Shown: positions 1-8,935 of the stretch, piece by piece | Layout: every line of letters starts with the position of its first letter | How positions within the stretch are numbered: the stretch's first letter is position 1 | NCBI GenBank assembly: GCA_964291545.2 | Contig: OZ219860.1 | Location: 248,001 to 312,000 of the forward strand | DNA length: 64,000 bases | Origin: G963667675 sp964291545 | GTDB taxonomy: Bacteria; Chloroflexota; Dehalococcoidia; Lucifugimonadales; UBA3495 | Direction: 5' to 3' | The notes under the pieces: model-generated | Seen by the model: the letters and a program-made list of their open reading frames with translations, nothing else | Told to the model about the DNA's origin: nothing | Databases searched by the model: none | Made by a program: the position numbers and the translations under genes

Positions 1-1218
1 GATTTCGTTGGCCTGGTCCAAGTCGTAATCGTACCGTCGGACATCGGGGTTGTGGAAGTCGCCGGCAGCCGGGCTTATCGATGCCCATTGCGGGTAACCC
101 AGCCCGTGCTGCACGTCTTCAATGATCGCGTCTTTGTTTATGACGTGGGCCACAGCCTGCCGGAACTCCACGTTCTGGAACCACTTGAGTTTTTCGGGAG
201 CGACGTAAGGCTCGCCGGTGTCGGGATTGTTCCCGGGGTTCATGTTGAATCCCAGGAAAGTCGTGCCGAAAGCGGGGCCCCTACGGTGTATGGTGAAGTT
301 TCCTTCCTCTTGCAGGGCTTCAAGCCGGGCGTACTCTTCGCCCAGGACCCCGTGGACGTCGGACTCGCCGGCCAGAAACTTCTCTAGTTCGGTCTCCAAG
401 TCAGGCACTATGACGTGGACAATCTCGTCCAAGTAGGGCAGGCTGTTGCCCGCGTCATCCTTGAGCCAGTAGCTGGGGTTGCGGCCCATAACTACACGCT
501 CTCCTGGAATATAGGTCTCGATGGTGAAGGGTCCGGTGCCGACGATTTCTGACGGGTCGGTGTCGATGTCCCAAGTTTCCGTGAATGACCCGTCGTCGAC
601 GTGCTTTTCGAGGATATGCTTCGGATATATTGCCGTGCCCATGGACCGCAGGAACGGAGCGAAGGGGCCGGGGAGGACGCACTGGACCGTGTAGTCGTCC
701 AATGCAGTGACAGTCATGGGCTCGTCCCGCCAATCGCCGGTTTCCTCGTCCAGGAACCGGAAATGAAAAGCCGGGCGGCTGCTGGCCGGGATGTCGTGGT
801 TGTAAATGATGCGGTTGAAGGTGAAGTCCACGTCGTGGGCGGTGAAGGGCTCACCATCGTGCCACCTGACGTCGTCGCGAAGGTGGAATGTCCACGTCAA
901 GCCGTCGTCGGAGCTTTCCCAGGACTCCGCCAGCAAGGGCTCCACTTCGTCGGTCAGCCACGATGTTTCGGTCAAGCCCTCGAACAGGTATCCCAGAACA
1001 CCCGATGACGAGGCGTCGGTAGAAATGGCCAAATTGAAAGTCAGAGGCTCGGAGATGGTGGCTGATGTCAAGGCGCCGCCGTGCTTCCCGATGGAGTACT
1101 CGAACCCGTCGGCGTTTTCCTTCAGCCGGTCGACTACGCTGTCTTGGTTGTCACCGCAAGCGAACAGCGCGGCAGTCGCGAAGACCGTAACAATTGCCAG
1201 CCAGAGTCCCTTCTTCAC
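1..1218 (-). CDS. ABC transporter substrate-binding lipoprotein, family 5 (partial)
   Basis: Peptide/nickel-type extracellular binding protein that would capture a solute outside the cell and deliver it to an ABC importer. The frame is open for 406 codons and leaves the window at base 1, so the C-terminal third is missing (family members are about 500-600 residues). A GTG start at 1218 follows AGAGGAGATGAG. The N-terminus is KKG, then a hydrophobic stretch, then LFAC with Cys21 as the predicted lipidated residue. Family-typical segments are LAESWESSDDGLTWTFHLR, VRWHDGEPFTAHDV and VGTGPFTIE. No permease or ATPase genes are visible on this side. The substrate cannot be told from sequence. Confidence 0.9.
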   Translation of the reverse strand, partial: MKKGLWLAIVTVFATAALFACGDNQDSVVDRLKENADGFEYSIGKHGGALTSATISEPLTFNLAISTDASSSGVLGYLFEGLTETSWLTDEVEPLLAESWESSDDGLTWTFHLRDDVRWHDGEPFTAHDVDFTFNRIIYNHDIPASSRPAFHFRFLDEETGDWRDEPMTVTALDDYTVQCVLPGPFAPFLRSMGTAIYPKHILEKHVDDGSFTETWDIDTDPSEIVGTGPFTIETYIPGERVVMGRNPSYWLKDDAGNSLPYLDEIVHVIVPDLETELEKFLAGESDVHGVLGEEYARLEALQEEGNFTIHRRGPAFGTTFLGFNMNPGNNPDTGEPYVAPEKLKWFQNVEFRQAVAHVINKDAIIEDVQHGLGYPQWASISPAAGDFHNPDVRRYDYDLDQANEI

Positions 1219-1418
1219 CTCATCTCCTCTCGCATCAATAAATCCTGGCTAATGGTACGCCGTATCAATTGTATCACGTAAGGTTGGACAAGCCACGGCG
1301 GCCCTTTGACCAGATTTTATGAGTGAGGGACATCTGTTGTCGGCTGCAGGCATTCGAGCAGGTGGCTGACGGCTTTATCGCGGCGGCCCCGGGGACGTCG
1401 TTGAAGGATCAAATGGGT

Positions 1419-1832
1419 CTAAACTTCTCGCAATGCCACCACAGGTATTTCCCTTTTGGTACGCGCCTCGTACTCGGCGTACCTGGGCGCAACTGCCTTG
1501 ATGCGCTCGAATCGGCGATGTCGGTTGTCGCCAGTCAGCGGTTCTGCTCGCATTCGACGCGTCCCTGAGCGCGTCTGGATCTCTACATCGGGGTTGGCGA
1601 CCAGATTGTGGTACCAGGCGGGGTTGGTCGGCGCCCCGCCCAACGAGGCAATGATCAGCAACGCGCCGTCATCTTCGAGATAGAGCAGGGCCGCAGTACG
1701 CCGCTTCCCCGACCGGCGGCCTGTGGTGGTCAACAAGAGAACCGGCAATTCAAACCGGCCGAGTAGTCGTCCGCCGGTCAGCCGGAATATAAACACGTGA
1801 ATGGGAACGAAGAAACGCAGAAATAACCTCAT
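1419..1832 (-). CDS. Deazaflavin-dependent nitroreductase family protein (Ddn-like)
   Basis: Small (137 aa) split beta-barrel flavin/F420-binding protein of the Ddn/TIGR00026 group, which use reduced F420 or FMN for reductions. Seen: LLLTTTGRRSGKRRTAALLYLED at about 33-55, then APTNPAWYHNLVANPDVEIQ at about 88-107, which is the family's cofactor-binding N-P-x-W-Y-x-N-L block, and a C-terminal RRFERIKAVAPRYAEYEARTKREIPV. A paralogue lies at 9847-10308. No neighbouring gene indicates the substrate. The family call is strong; the cofactor is inferred from the family. Confidence 0.88.
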   Translation of the reverse strand: MRLFLRFFVPIHVFIFRLTGGRLLGRFELPVLLLTTTGRRSGKRRTAALLYLEDDGALLIIASLGGAPTNPAWYHNLVANPDVEIQTRSGTRRMRAEPLTGDNRHRRFERIKAVAPRYAEYEARTKREIPVVALREV

Positions 1833-1895
1833 GTTCGACTCCTCTTCGCCAGCGCCGCGGCCACGCAGTATAGAGCGGCGTCTCCAGGGACACGT

Positions 1896-4085
1896 CTAGT
1901 TTGACTTCATTCCTCGCTGGCGAAAGTGCATCCGCGCCAGCCGCAACTGGTCATAGGTGAACCGGGATTCGAGAAATTCCCAAACGGGTTTAAGCTCGGC
2001 GCTGCCGCAAGTGCCGAAAGCCTTCCGGATTTCATCAAGGCTTTTCGTATCCGGCAGCAGGTGCTCCACGTCCAACTCGACCCCTCGCTGCTGCAACCGC
2101 TCCATGTGGTTAATGATGGTGGTTTCCGCCAAGCCCCGTTCCTTGGCGATTTGGCTGACGGACATCCCTTGCGACAGAAGCACGTTGGTCGCTTGTTCCG
2201 TTGCTCCCCGCCGCCGTGTCGGCGGTCCCGGCTGGGCCGCTGCCTGCCCTGGCCGCTCCTGCTTATGCGCAGCCCCTGTTGCGGCGGGGAGGCCGCTGGA
2301 CTGTGCGTAGGCCTTGATAGCCTGCAAGAACGCCGGTCCGTACTGTTCCAGTTTTGCTTGCCCCACGCCGTGAATGGATGAAAACTGCTCCACGGTAAGG
2401 GGGAACTTTGCCGACATGTCCCTTAAAGACACATCGCTAAACACCACGAAGGGAGGAAGATTCTGGGCGTCGGCCACCCGGCGGCGTAAAGAGCGCAGCT
2501 CCTCGAATAGGCGATTGTCATATTCCATAGCATCGCTGGCTCTCGAACGTGCAGTTGGCTTGGGCAGGGCCAGGGAGATGCTCCGGCGGTTTCTCAGGAA
2601 ATCCATCCCGGAATCGGTGACGGCAAGTATCGGATACTCACCCTGGATCCTGTCCAACAGCCCTTCGGCTTGCAGCCGGCCAATGATATCTCTCAGTTCC
2701 TCGCGCGTCCTGTCCTTGGCAATCCCGTGTACGCTCAACTGGTCATGGCCCATGGCCAGGATGCGCTTGTCCCTGCTGCCGGTGAGCACTCGGATTACGT
2801 GGGTTGCGCCGAACCGCTGGCCGGTGCGGATCACGGCGGAAAGAACCTTCTGAGCGATTTCAGTGGCATCAACGTGTTCCCGTGACTCCAGGCAGACATC
2901 ACAACTGTCACAGTTGTCTAAGGACCAGCTCTCTCCGAAATATTCCAGAATGGTCCGGCGGCGGCATACCGGCGATTGGGCGAAGTCAACCATCTTGGCC
3001 AGCTTCTCACGGGCGGTCCGGCGTTCTTGGGCGTCCTCTATCTGCTTGATGAAGTACTCCTGCTTTGCCTTGTCGGAGTAGCTGTAGTAGAGCACGCAGT
3101 CGCTGGGCAACCCGTCTCTCCCCGCCCGGCCGGTTTCCTGGTAGTAACTTTCCAGGGACTTGGGCAGGCTGTAGTGGACCACCAGACGAACGTCGGGTTT
3201 GTCTATTCCCATGCCGAATGCAATGGTGGCGACGATGATCGGCGCCCGGTCGTGGATGAAGTCGTCCTGGGTGCGCCGCCGCGTTGCGACGTCCAGCCCG
3301 GCATGGTAGGGGAGTGCGTTCAGGCCCTGGGTTTTGAGGCTTTCGGCCAAGTCTTCGGTTTCCTGGCGGGAGAAGCAGTAGATGATGGCGGACTGTCCCT
3401 GGCGGGCTTTCAGTAGGGACAGTAGCTGGTTCCAGGGGTCTTTTTTGGGCCGTACTGAATACGCAAGATTGGGCCGGTTGAAGCTGGACAGAAAAACTCG
3501 GCCTTTTCCCAGGTCAAGCTGCTCGACAATGTCTTCCCGCACCCGTTCCGTGGCGGTAGCCGTTAAAGCCACAACCGGCACCGAGGGAAAGCGTTGACGC
3601 AGCTGACGGAGGTTGCGGTAATCGGGGCGAAATTCGTGGCCCCATTCTGAGATGCAATGGGCTTCGTCTATAGCTATCAAGGCCAGGTCCAAGCTATGGA
3701 GGAAGCGGTTGAATCCGGGCATGGCCAGTCTTTCCGGGGCAACGTACAGTATCTTGACCTGACCTTGACGGACGTGCTCCTGCACCTGATGTATCTCTGA
3801 AGCAGGAAGAGAGCTGTTGATGTACCGGGCGGCAATGCCGTTCGCCTCCAGGCCGTCCACTTGGTCTTTCATCAAGGCGATGAGAGGCGATATAACGAGC
3901 GTGGTGCCTTTTTGGGCCAGGGCGGGCAACTGGTAGCAAAGAGACTTGCCGCCGCCGGTGGGCATGAGAGCAAGAGTGTCCTGGCGGTCCAAGACGTTGG
4001 CGATTATTTCTTCCTGAAGGGGCAGGAAGCTGTCGTACCCGAAGTACGACCGGAGGGCCGGAAGCAGGTTAGTTGCCGTGGTCAT
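1896..4085 (-). CDS. recQ: ATP-dependent DNA helicase RecQ
   Basis: 3'-5' DNA helicase for recombination repair. I place the start at ATG 4085 (729 aa, MTTATNLLPALRSYFGY), where similarity to RecQ begins; the frame stays open another 51 codons upstream, but that part looks non-coding. Seen: Walker A PTGGGKSLCYQLPAL near 42-56, DEAH in AIDEAHCISEWGHEFRPDY near 140, helicase C-terminal motifs (GMGIDKPDVRLVVHY, YYQETGRAGRDGLPS), a zinc-binding cluster (CRRRTILEYFG..CDSCDVC), a winged helix and an HRDC domain at about 520-600. The last 110 residues form an extra helix-turn-helix region (SVSQIAKERGLAETTIINHM) found in longer RecQ proteins. The Shine-Dalgarno site is weak. Confidence 0.96.
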   Translation of the reverse strand: MTTATNLLPALRSYFGYDSFLPLQEEIIANVLDRQDTLALMPTGGGKSLCYQLPALAQKGTTLVISPLIALMKDQVDGLEANGIAARYINSSLPASEIHQVQEHVRQGQVKILYVAPERLAMPGFNRFLHSLDLALIAIDEAHCISEWGHEFRPDYRNLRQLRQRFPSVPVVALTATATERVREDIVEQLDLGKGRVFLSSFNRPNLAYSVRPKKDPWNQLLSLLKARQGQSAIIYCFSRQETEDLAESLKTQGLNALPYHAGLDVATRRRTQDDFIHDRAPIIVATIAFGMGIDKPDVRLVVHYSLPKSLESYYQETGRAGRDGLPSDCVLYYSYSDKAKQEYFIKQIEDAQERRTAREKLAKMVDFAQSPVCRRRTILEYFGESWSLDNCDSCDVCLESREHVDATEIAQKVLSAVIRTGQRFGATHVIRVLTGSRDKRILAMGHDQLSVHGIAKDRTREELRDIIGRLQAEGLLDRIQGEYPILAVTDSGMDFLRNRRSISLALPKPTARSRASDAMEYDNRLFEELRSLRRRVADAQNLPPFVVFSDVSLRDMSAKFPLTVEQFSSIHGVGQAKLEQYGPAFLQAIKAYAQSSGLPAATGAAHKQERPGQAAAQPGPPTRRRGATEQATNVLLSQGMSVSQIAKERGLAETTIINHMERLQQRGVELDVEHLLPDTKSLDEIRKAFGTCGSAELKPVWEFLESRFTYDQLRLARMHFRQRGMKSN

Positions 4086-4293
4086 AGAGGATTGACATCT
4101 CGCGGGCGTTGATGGTTGTGGAAAGTGACCGGGCGGGCCCGAACCATGGTACTGCCAGCTTTTCACTGGGGCAAGGGAGTAATTGACAGTGGCGCGAGGA
4201 GAGCAGCCGGTTTCTAACGTCGAACCTCTCAAATTCAAGCCAACCCAGGCCGGGCCTCTACCAACTCTCGACCCTTATCCGGTTCCACAGCAC

Positions 4294-4322
4294 TTGACAC
4301 TAATGGGCCGAGGGCATAGATT
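4294..4322 (+). promoter_or_regulatory. Sigma70-type promoter for the xanthine-dehydrogenase-type gene
   Basis: TTGACA at 4294-4299, a 17-bp spacer and TAGATT at 4317-4322. This is a perfect -35 box with a 4/6-or-better -10 at the preferred spacing, about 70 bp upstream of the start codon at 4393 and in the correct orientation. It is the best consensus promoter in the left part of the window. Confidence 0.65.
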
Positions 4323-4392
4323 CCCCTTGGTTAGTGAATAGTCCTCATCCCGGGCAACCGGCCCGGCGAAAATACTGTGTGAGGTAAGGTTG

Positions 4393-6693
4393 ATGGCTAC
4401 TACAGCGGAACGGCAAGGCGCAGAGTCCGGCGCTTATCGGGTGGTGGGAACCAGGCCCATACGGCACGACGGCATCGAAAAGGTAACCGGAGCCGCCAAA
4501 TACGGCGCGGACACCCAGCTGACGGGCATGTTGTACGGCAAGGTGCTGCGCAGCCCCCACGCCCACGCCCGCGTCTTGTCCATCGACACCAGCAAGGCTG
4601 CGGCCTTGCCGGGGGTGGCTGCAGTGGCCACGTCCAAGGATTTTCCCATCATCGAATCTGAAGACATGAACCTGGCAGAGACGGTAGTCAACGCCCGCCG
4701 TAATGCTGAGCTGGTATTGGCCCACGACAAGGTGTTGTACAAGGGCCACGCCGTGGCCGCGGTGGCGGCGGTAAACGCCCACGTTGCGGAACAGGCCGCC
4801 CGGCTGATAGAGGTGGAGTACGAACCCCTGCCCATAGCGCTCACACTGCGCGACGCCCTCAAGGAGGACGCGCCGGTACTGCATGAAAAGATGACGATCT
4901 TGTTTAAGGGAGCGGGGACGGCAGGCCGCCAGGACACCGGGGTCAAGGGCAACATCGCCGGGCACGTGCAGTTCAAGTTGGGCGACGTCGAAAAAGGGTT
5001 CGCGCAAGCCGACGTCATTGTTGAGCGGGAGTTTGACACGGAAACGGTGCACCAGGGATATATCGAGCCCCACGCTTGCACTGTTGTCTGGAATCCTGAT
5101 GGCCGGGTGACGGTCTGGACCTGCACCCAAAGTTCCTTTGGGATCCGCTCCGGCGTCGCCTCCATTCTGTGCCTGCCGGAATCGGCGGTTAAAGTCGTGC
5201 CGACCGAAATCGGCGGCGGGTTCGGGGCCAAGTTCACCTGCTACTTGGAAGCGACGGCCGCAGTCCTGTCCCGGAAGAGCAACCGGCCGGTGAAGATGGT
5301 GATGGACCGTAGAGAGGTATTCGAGGGTACCGGCCCTGCCGCGGCGACCAACATGCGCTGCAAGATAGGCGCAACCAATGCCGGGAAGATCACCGCGGCG
5401 GAACTGTACATGGCTTATGAAGCTGGGGCCTATCCAGGTTCTCCGGTCGAAGCGGGGGCCATGGCTGCCACCGGCCATTACAACATCGAGAACCAGCTAA
5501 TGAACGGCTACGACATAGTCTGCAACAAGCAGAGGGTCCAAGCTTACCGGGCGCCGGGCCAGCCCCAAGGCACGTTCGCAGTGGAAGTGGTCATCGACGA
5601 ACTGGCAGAGAGGCTGGGGCTCGACCCCATGGAATTCCGGTTGATGAACGTGGCCAAGGAGGGTGACCGGATGTCCACTGGGGTGCCCCTGGCCCGCCTG
5701 GGCGTCAAGGAAATGGAAGAGGCGATGAAGGCCCATCCCCACTACAGCGCTCCATTGGAGGGGCCAAACCAGGGTCGGGGAGTAGCCGTGGGATTCCGCC
5801 TGCAGACTGGACAACAGTCGTCAGCAACTATCAATGTGAACAGCAACGGGACCCTTAACCTGATAACTGGATCGGTTGATATAGGAGGCTCTCGGACCGC
5901 GGTGGCCATGCAGGCCGCCGAGGTGCTGGGCCTGCGGGCCGAGGACGTTGAGCCGACGGTGGTGGACACCGACGCCATCGGGTACACGGCAGGCACCGGC
6001 GGCAGCCGGATAGCCTTCGACACCGGCCTGGCCGCCATTGCCGCCGCGGAAGACGTGAAGCGCCAGATGTGCGAGCGGGCCGCCATGATATGGGAGGTAC
6101 AGCCGGAGGACGTGGAACTGCAGGACGGCGTTTTTGTGTGCACCAAGAACCCCGAGGACCGTATGACATTCCAGGACCTGGCGGGAAGGCTCATGCGAAC
6201 CGGCGGCCCCATCACCTGCTCCGCTGGAACCAACAGCACCGGCCTGGGCCCCGTCATCGCCGGGAACATAGTTGATGTAGAAGTGGACTCGGAGACCGGC
6301 AAAGTGGATGTATTGCGCTACACCACGTTCATAGACGCCGGCACGGCGGTGCATCCCAGCTACGTGGAAGGACAGATGCAGGGCGGCACGGTGCAGGGCA
6401 TCGGTTGGGCCTTGAACGAAGAGTATTTCTACTCTGACGACGGCACCATGCTTAACTCCAGCTTCCTGGACTACCGGATGCCAACGACGCTGGACCTGCC
6501 GATGATAGAGACGGTGATCACAGAAGTGCCCAATCCCCGCCACCCCTACGGGCTGAGGGGAGTGGGCGAAGCGCCGCTTATACCCCCGCTGGCTGCCATG
6601 TCCAATGCGATATATGACGCCGTTGGTGTACGGCTTACCAAGCTACCTATGACTCCCGGCAGCATCCTGGAAGCCCTGGAGGCGAAGAAGTGA
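4393..6693 (+). CDS. Xanthine dehydrogenase family, molybdopterin-binding (large) subunit
   Basis: Molybdenum hydroxylase catalytic subunit (766 aa) that would oxidise an aldehyde, purine or N-heterocycle at a Mo-cytosine-dinucleotide centre. Seen: N-terminal hammerhead domain (KVTGAAKYGAD..LYGKVLRSPHAHARV), GGGFGAK near 274, AYRAPGQPQGTFAVE near 384 (not the AYxCSFR loop of true CO dehydrogenase), DELAERLGLDPMEFRLMN, and C-terminal GVGEAPLIPPLAAMSNA near 723 with the conserved catalytic Glu. ATG 4393 follows GAGGTAAGG; TTG 4390 is also possible. No FAD or 2Fe-2S subunit genes lie beside it, so partners must be elsewhere. The 3' end overlaps the next gene by 4 bp. Confidence 0.93.
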   Translation: MATTAERQGAESGAYRVVGTRPIRHDGIEKVTGAAKYGADTQLTGMLYGKVLRSPHAHARVLSIDTSKAAALPGVAAVATSKDFPIIESEDMNLAETVVNARRNAELVLAHDKVLYKGHAVAAVAAVNAHVAEQAARLIEVEYEPLPIALTLRDALKEDAPVLHEKMTILFKGAGTAGRQDTGVKGNIAGHVQFKLGDVEKGFAQADVIVEREFDTETVHQGYIEPHACTVVWNPDGRVTVWTCTQSSFGIRSGVASILCLPESAVKVVPTEIGGGFGAKFTCYLEATAAVLSRKSNRPVKMVMDRREVFEGTGPAAATNMRCKIGATNAGKITAAELYMAYEAGAYPGSPVEAGAMAATGHYNIENQLMNGYDIVCNKQRVQAYRAPGQPQGTFAVEVVIDELAERLGLDPMEFRLMNVAKEGDRMSTGVPLARLGVKEMEEAMKAHPHYSAPLEGPNQGRGVAVGFRLQTGQQSSATINVNSNGTLNLITGSVDIGGSRTAVAMQAAEVLGLRAEDVEPTVVDTDAIGYTAGTGGSRIAFDTGLAAIAAAEDVKRQMCERAAMIWEVQPEDVELQDGVFVCTKNPEDRMTFQDLAGRLMRTGGPITCSAGTNSTGLGPVIAGNIVDVEVDSETGKVDVLRYTTFIDAGTAVHPSYVEGQMQGGTVQGIGWALNEEYFYSDDGTMLNSSFLDYRMPTTLDLPMIETVITEVPNPRHPYGLRGVGEAPLIPPLAAMSNAIYDAVGVRLTKLPMTPGSILEALEAKK

Positions 6694-7379
6694 AAACAAC
6701 AATCGAGTTTGACCCCAGCTACGCCATGCTGACGGTGGACCTGGAGCCAGGCGAGGGCATCAAGGCCGAGCCGGGAGCCATGGTCCTACAGCAGGGCGTG
6801 GAAATGCAGACCGGCATGGGCGGCGGCGGCCTTTTTGGCGGGTTCAAGAGAATGCTCGGAGGGGAGTCTTTCTTCGTCAATACATTTACCGGCGGACCGG
6901 GCGGCGGGCACGTGGGCCTTGCCCCCAACTCACCCGGAGACATCGGTTCCTTTGACGTGGACCCGGGCACCGACCTCTTTGTGCAGTCCGGTTCCTTCCT
7001 GGCTTGCACGCAGAACGTCCAGACAGACGCCCAGTTTCAAGGTTTCAAAGGCTTCTTCAGCGGCGAGAGCCTGTTCTTCATCAGGGTCTTCTCCACTGAG
7101 GGGACTGGGAAGGTCTTCTACAACTCCTACGGCGCCATCAAGAAAGTGGCGGTCGAACCCGGCGCAGAGTTGGTTGTGGATACAGGCCACGTGGTAGCGT
7201 TCACCGATGATGTACAGTACTCCATCGGCAAGGTGGGCGGCGTGCGCTCACTCATCGCCGGAGGTGAGGGCCTGGTGATGAAGTTCACGGGCAATGGACA
7301 GGTGTGGGTGCAGACCCGAAACCTCGCATCCCTCGCGGAGAAGCTGATTCCTTTCCTGCCAAAAGCGCCCAGCAGATAG
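6690..7379 (+). CDS. AIM24 / TIGR00266 family protein
   Basis: 229-residue beta-rich protein of the AIM24 (TIGR00266) family, whose biochemical role is poorly defined. GTG 6690 overlaps the preceding TGA (GTGA), so it is translationally coupled to the molybdenum hydroxylase. Seen: GEGIKAEPGAMVLQQGVEMQT, a Gly-rich GGGGLFGGFKRMLGGESFF near 38-56, DIGSFDVDPGTDLFVQSGSFLAC, a repeat-like VEPGAELVVDTGHVVAFTDDV, and SLIAGGEGLVMKFTGNGQVWVQTR near the end, all typical of the family. It has no membrane span or signal peptide. The tight coupling suggests a shared task with the hydroxylase, but that is inference. Confidence 0.88.
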   Translation: MKTTIEFDPSYAMLTVDLEPGEGIKAEPGAMVLQQGVEMQTGMGGGGLFGGFKRMLGGESFFVNTFTGGPGGGHVGLAPNSPGDIGSFDVDPGTDLFVQSGSFLACTQNVQTDAQFQGFKGFFSGESLFFIRVFSTEGTGKVFYNSYGAIKKVAVEPGAELVVDTGHVVAFTDDVQYSIGKVGGVRSLIAGGEGLVMKFTGNGQVWVQTRNLASLAEKLIPFLPKAPSR

Positions 7380-7539
7380 CGCCCGCGGCCCTGACCGACG
7401 AGACATCCCCGCCATGTTGAGTGGCGCTTGATCATCCCCGACGGCGCGCGCCCTTTCCATACGCCTTTAGCAGTATTGCTGAGAGTAACTCTTTGGGATA
7501 CGATTGAATGGCAGGTACTACTACCAAGGGACGTGGCGC

Positions 7540-8193
7540 ATGTCGGTCGTACTCGCCCACCGGAACGCTGCCGTAGCCAGTTCTCTGGCGCTGATGCTGA
7601 GGGCCCACGGGTCACTAAACGTCGCCGCGTCCGTGTCCCGCACGGAAGACATTCTACCCGCGGTAAAGACGGAGCAGCCCCTGCTGGCGCTAGTCGACCC
7701 GTTGCTACCCGGCCTGGACCTGGCAACCTTCGTTCGAGACGTGGAACGGGTTGCCCCCGGAGCCGGTGTGGCCGTGATGGCCGGCGTGCGAAGCACGTCA
7801 TTCCTACGAGTTGCAGTGGAGAGCGGAGCCCGCGCTTTTCTTTCCCTCAACTTGCCGGTGGAGGAACTGGTGCGCGACCTAGAATTGGCTGCGTCTGGCC
7901 AGGTGGTGGTGTCGAGTCCAGTGGCAAGCTCCCTGTCTGATTTGGTGTCCAGGCCGCCGGACCGTCAGGAAGTGAAAGGGCTGTCCGGTAGGGAGATCGA
8001 AGTCGTGCACCGGGTCTCCCACGGGTCTACTAACCGACAAATTGCAGAAGCGCTAAACTTGACTGAAAACACCGTGAAGGTGCACCTACGAAACATCTTC
8101 CGGAAGCTGGAGTTGCGCAACCGGCATGAGTTGATCGCCTACGCCCACCGAGAGGGTCTGGCGCCCCATGCCGGCCCCGGAACAACTCCTTAG
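7540..8193 (+). CDS. LuxR/NarL-type response regulator with atypical receiver
   Basis: DNA-binding regulator of 217 aa. The C-terminus (about 145-205) is a clear LuxR helix-turn-helix: LSGREIEVVHRVSHGSTNRQ, then IAEALNLTENTVKVHLRNI. The N-terminus resembles a receiver: LLALVDPLLPGLDL supplies a possible phosphoacceptor Asp, but the usual acidic pair is replaced by LAHRN, so phosphorylation is doubtful. I prefer ATG 7540 (AAGGGA 8 bases upstream) to TTG 7504, because a weak TTGCTG-N17-TACGAT promoter ends at 7504. No histidine kinase is adjacent. It sits just upstream of the Asp23/AmaP set and could regulate it. Confidence 0.87.
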   Translation: MSVVLAHRNAAVASSLALMLRAHGSLNVAASVSRTEDILPAVKTEQPLLALVDPLLPGLDLATFVRDVERVAPGAGVAVMAGVRSTSFLRVAVESGARAFLSLNLPVEELVRDLELAASGQVVVSSPVASSLSDLVSRPPDRQEVKGLSGREIEVVHRVSHGSTNRQIAEALNLTENTVKVHLRNIFRKLELRNRHELIAYAHREGLAPHAGPGTTP

Positions 8194-8395
8194 CATTAAT
8201 TCCTTCGTTCATCTGGAAGGTCGGGCATCCCCCATTCGGATTCACCCTACCGGCGCGTATTTTTCGCCACTATTAGGTATTGTTATATAAACTATTCCAT
8301 TTACACTGGATAGTAAGAGAGTTGTTCCTGGAAGCCGGGCAGGCGAAAGCCATAACCAAATGATCATCAAAAACAAATAGCGAGGAGGGGTCCGT

Positions 8396-8857
8396 ATGGT
8401 TACTACAGAGACAGGGGTAATGAACCCAGGCAATACCCAGGCTTGGATGGGATCCGACCCGTTCCCGTTTTACACCGAGAACCCCAGCGGGGTACCCGGT
8501 GTAACCCAGATAGAGGCGAGCGTTATCGCCGCCATCTCCGGGCACGTGGCCCGCACCGTCGAGGGCGTGGCCCGGCTGGGCGCCACCGGCGGACTGGTGA
8601 GGGCGGTCACCGACTCGGTCCGCTCCCGCTCTTCGGCAATGGCCGCAGGCGTCGATGTGGAGGCGGGAAAGAAGGAGGCGATACTGGATATCGACCTGAT
8701 CGTCGACTTTGGCTATCGGGTGCCGGACGTGGTGCAGAAGGTCAGGGAGGAGGTGGCCATGGAGTTGCACAGCCTGGTTGGGCTGGTGGCCAAGGAGATC
8801 AACGTCTCGGTGGTGGGGATCGAGTTCCCCGACGGCCCCCGCCGACAGGTCGAATAA
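8396..8857 (+). CDS. Asp23/Gls24 family envelope stress protein
   Basis: 153-aa member of the Asp23 (alkaline shock) family, cytoplasmic proteins tethered to the membrane by AmaP and linked to envelope stress in Gram-positive bacteria. Seen: IEASVIAAISGHVARTVEGV near 39-58, then VDVEAGKKEAILDIDLIVDF, then VPDVVQKVREEVAMELHSLVG and a final INVSVVGIEF, the standard order of family blocks. About 36 residues before the domain are rich in Pro and Asn. GAGGAGGGG lies 5 bases before ATG 8396. It is followed by AmaP-like and DUF2273 genes, the usual partners. Confidence 0.92.
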   Translation: MVTTETGVMNPGNTQAWMGSDPFPFYTENPSGVPGVTQIEASVIAAISGHVARTVEGVARLGATGGLVRAVTDSVRSRSSAMAAGVDVEAGKKEAILDIDLIVDFGYRVPDVVQKVREEVAMELHSLVGLVAKEINVSVVGIEFPDGPRRQVE

Positions 8858-8866
8858 GGTCCAGCC

Positions 8867-8913
8867 GCAAGGTGCGAACCGGGTCGGGTTGGCAGGCTTG
8901 GTTCGCACCTTGC
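8867..8913 (+). other. Perfect 14-bp inverted repeat between the Asp23 and AmaP-like genes
   Basis: GCAAGGTGCGAACC at 8867-8880 and its exact reverse complement at 8900-8913 enclose a 19-base loop. It starts 10 bases after the Asp23 stop codon. There is no T-run after either arm, so it is not a standard intrinsic terminator. An RNA processing or stability hairpin that lowers expression of the downstream membrane genes is the simplest reading. Confidence 0.7.
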
Positions 8914-8935
8914 AATGCCTGATAGAATCCATGCC

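Noticed and set aside
52..1252. Several plus-strand open frames over the first 1.2 kb
   Set aside because: They are shadows of the minus-strand substrate-binding protein, which has a lipoprotein signal and clear family motifs and runs to the window edge with a GTG start.
4086..4238. 51-codon extension of RecQ
   Set aside because: Pro/Ser-rich sequence without similarity to RecQ; the canonical N-terminus starts at ATG 4085.
4345..5478. 377-codon minus-strand frame opposite the molybdenum hydroxylase
   Set aside because: GC-rich antisense frame without recognisable protein features; the plus-strand gene has all family motifs.
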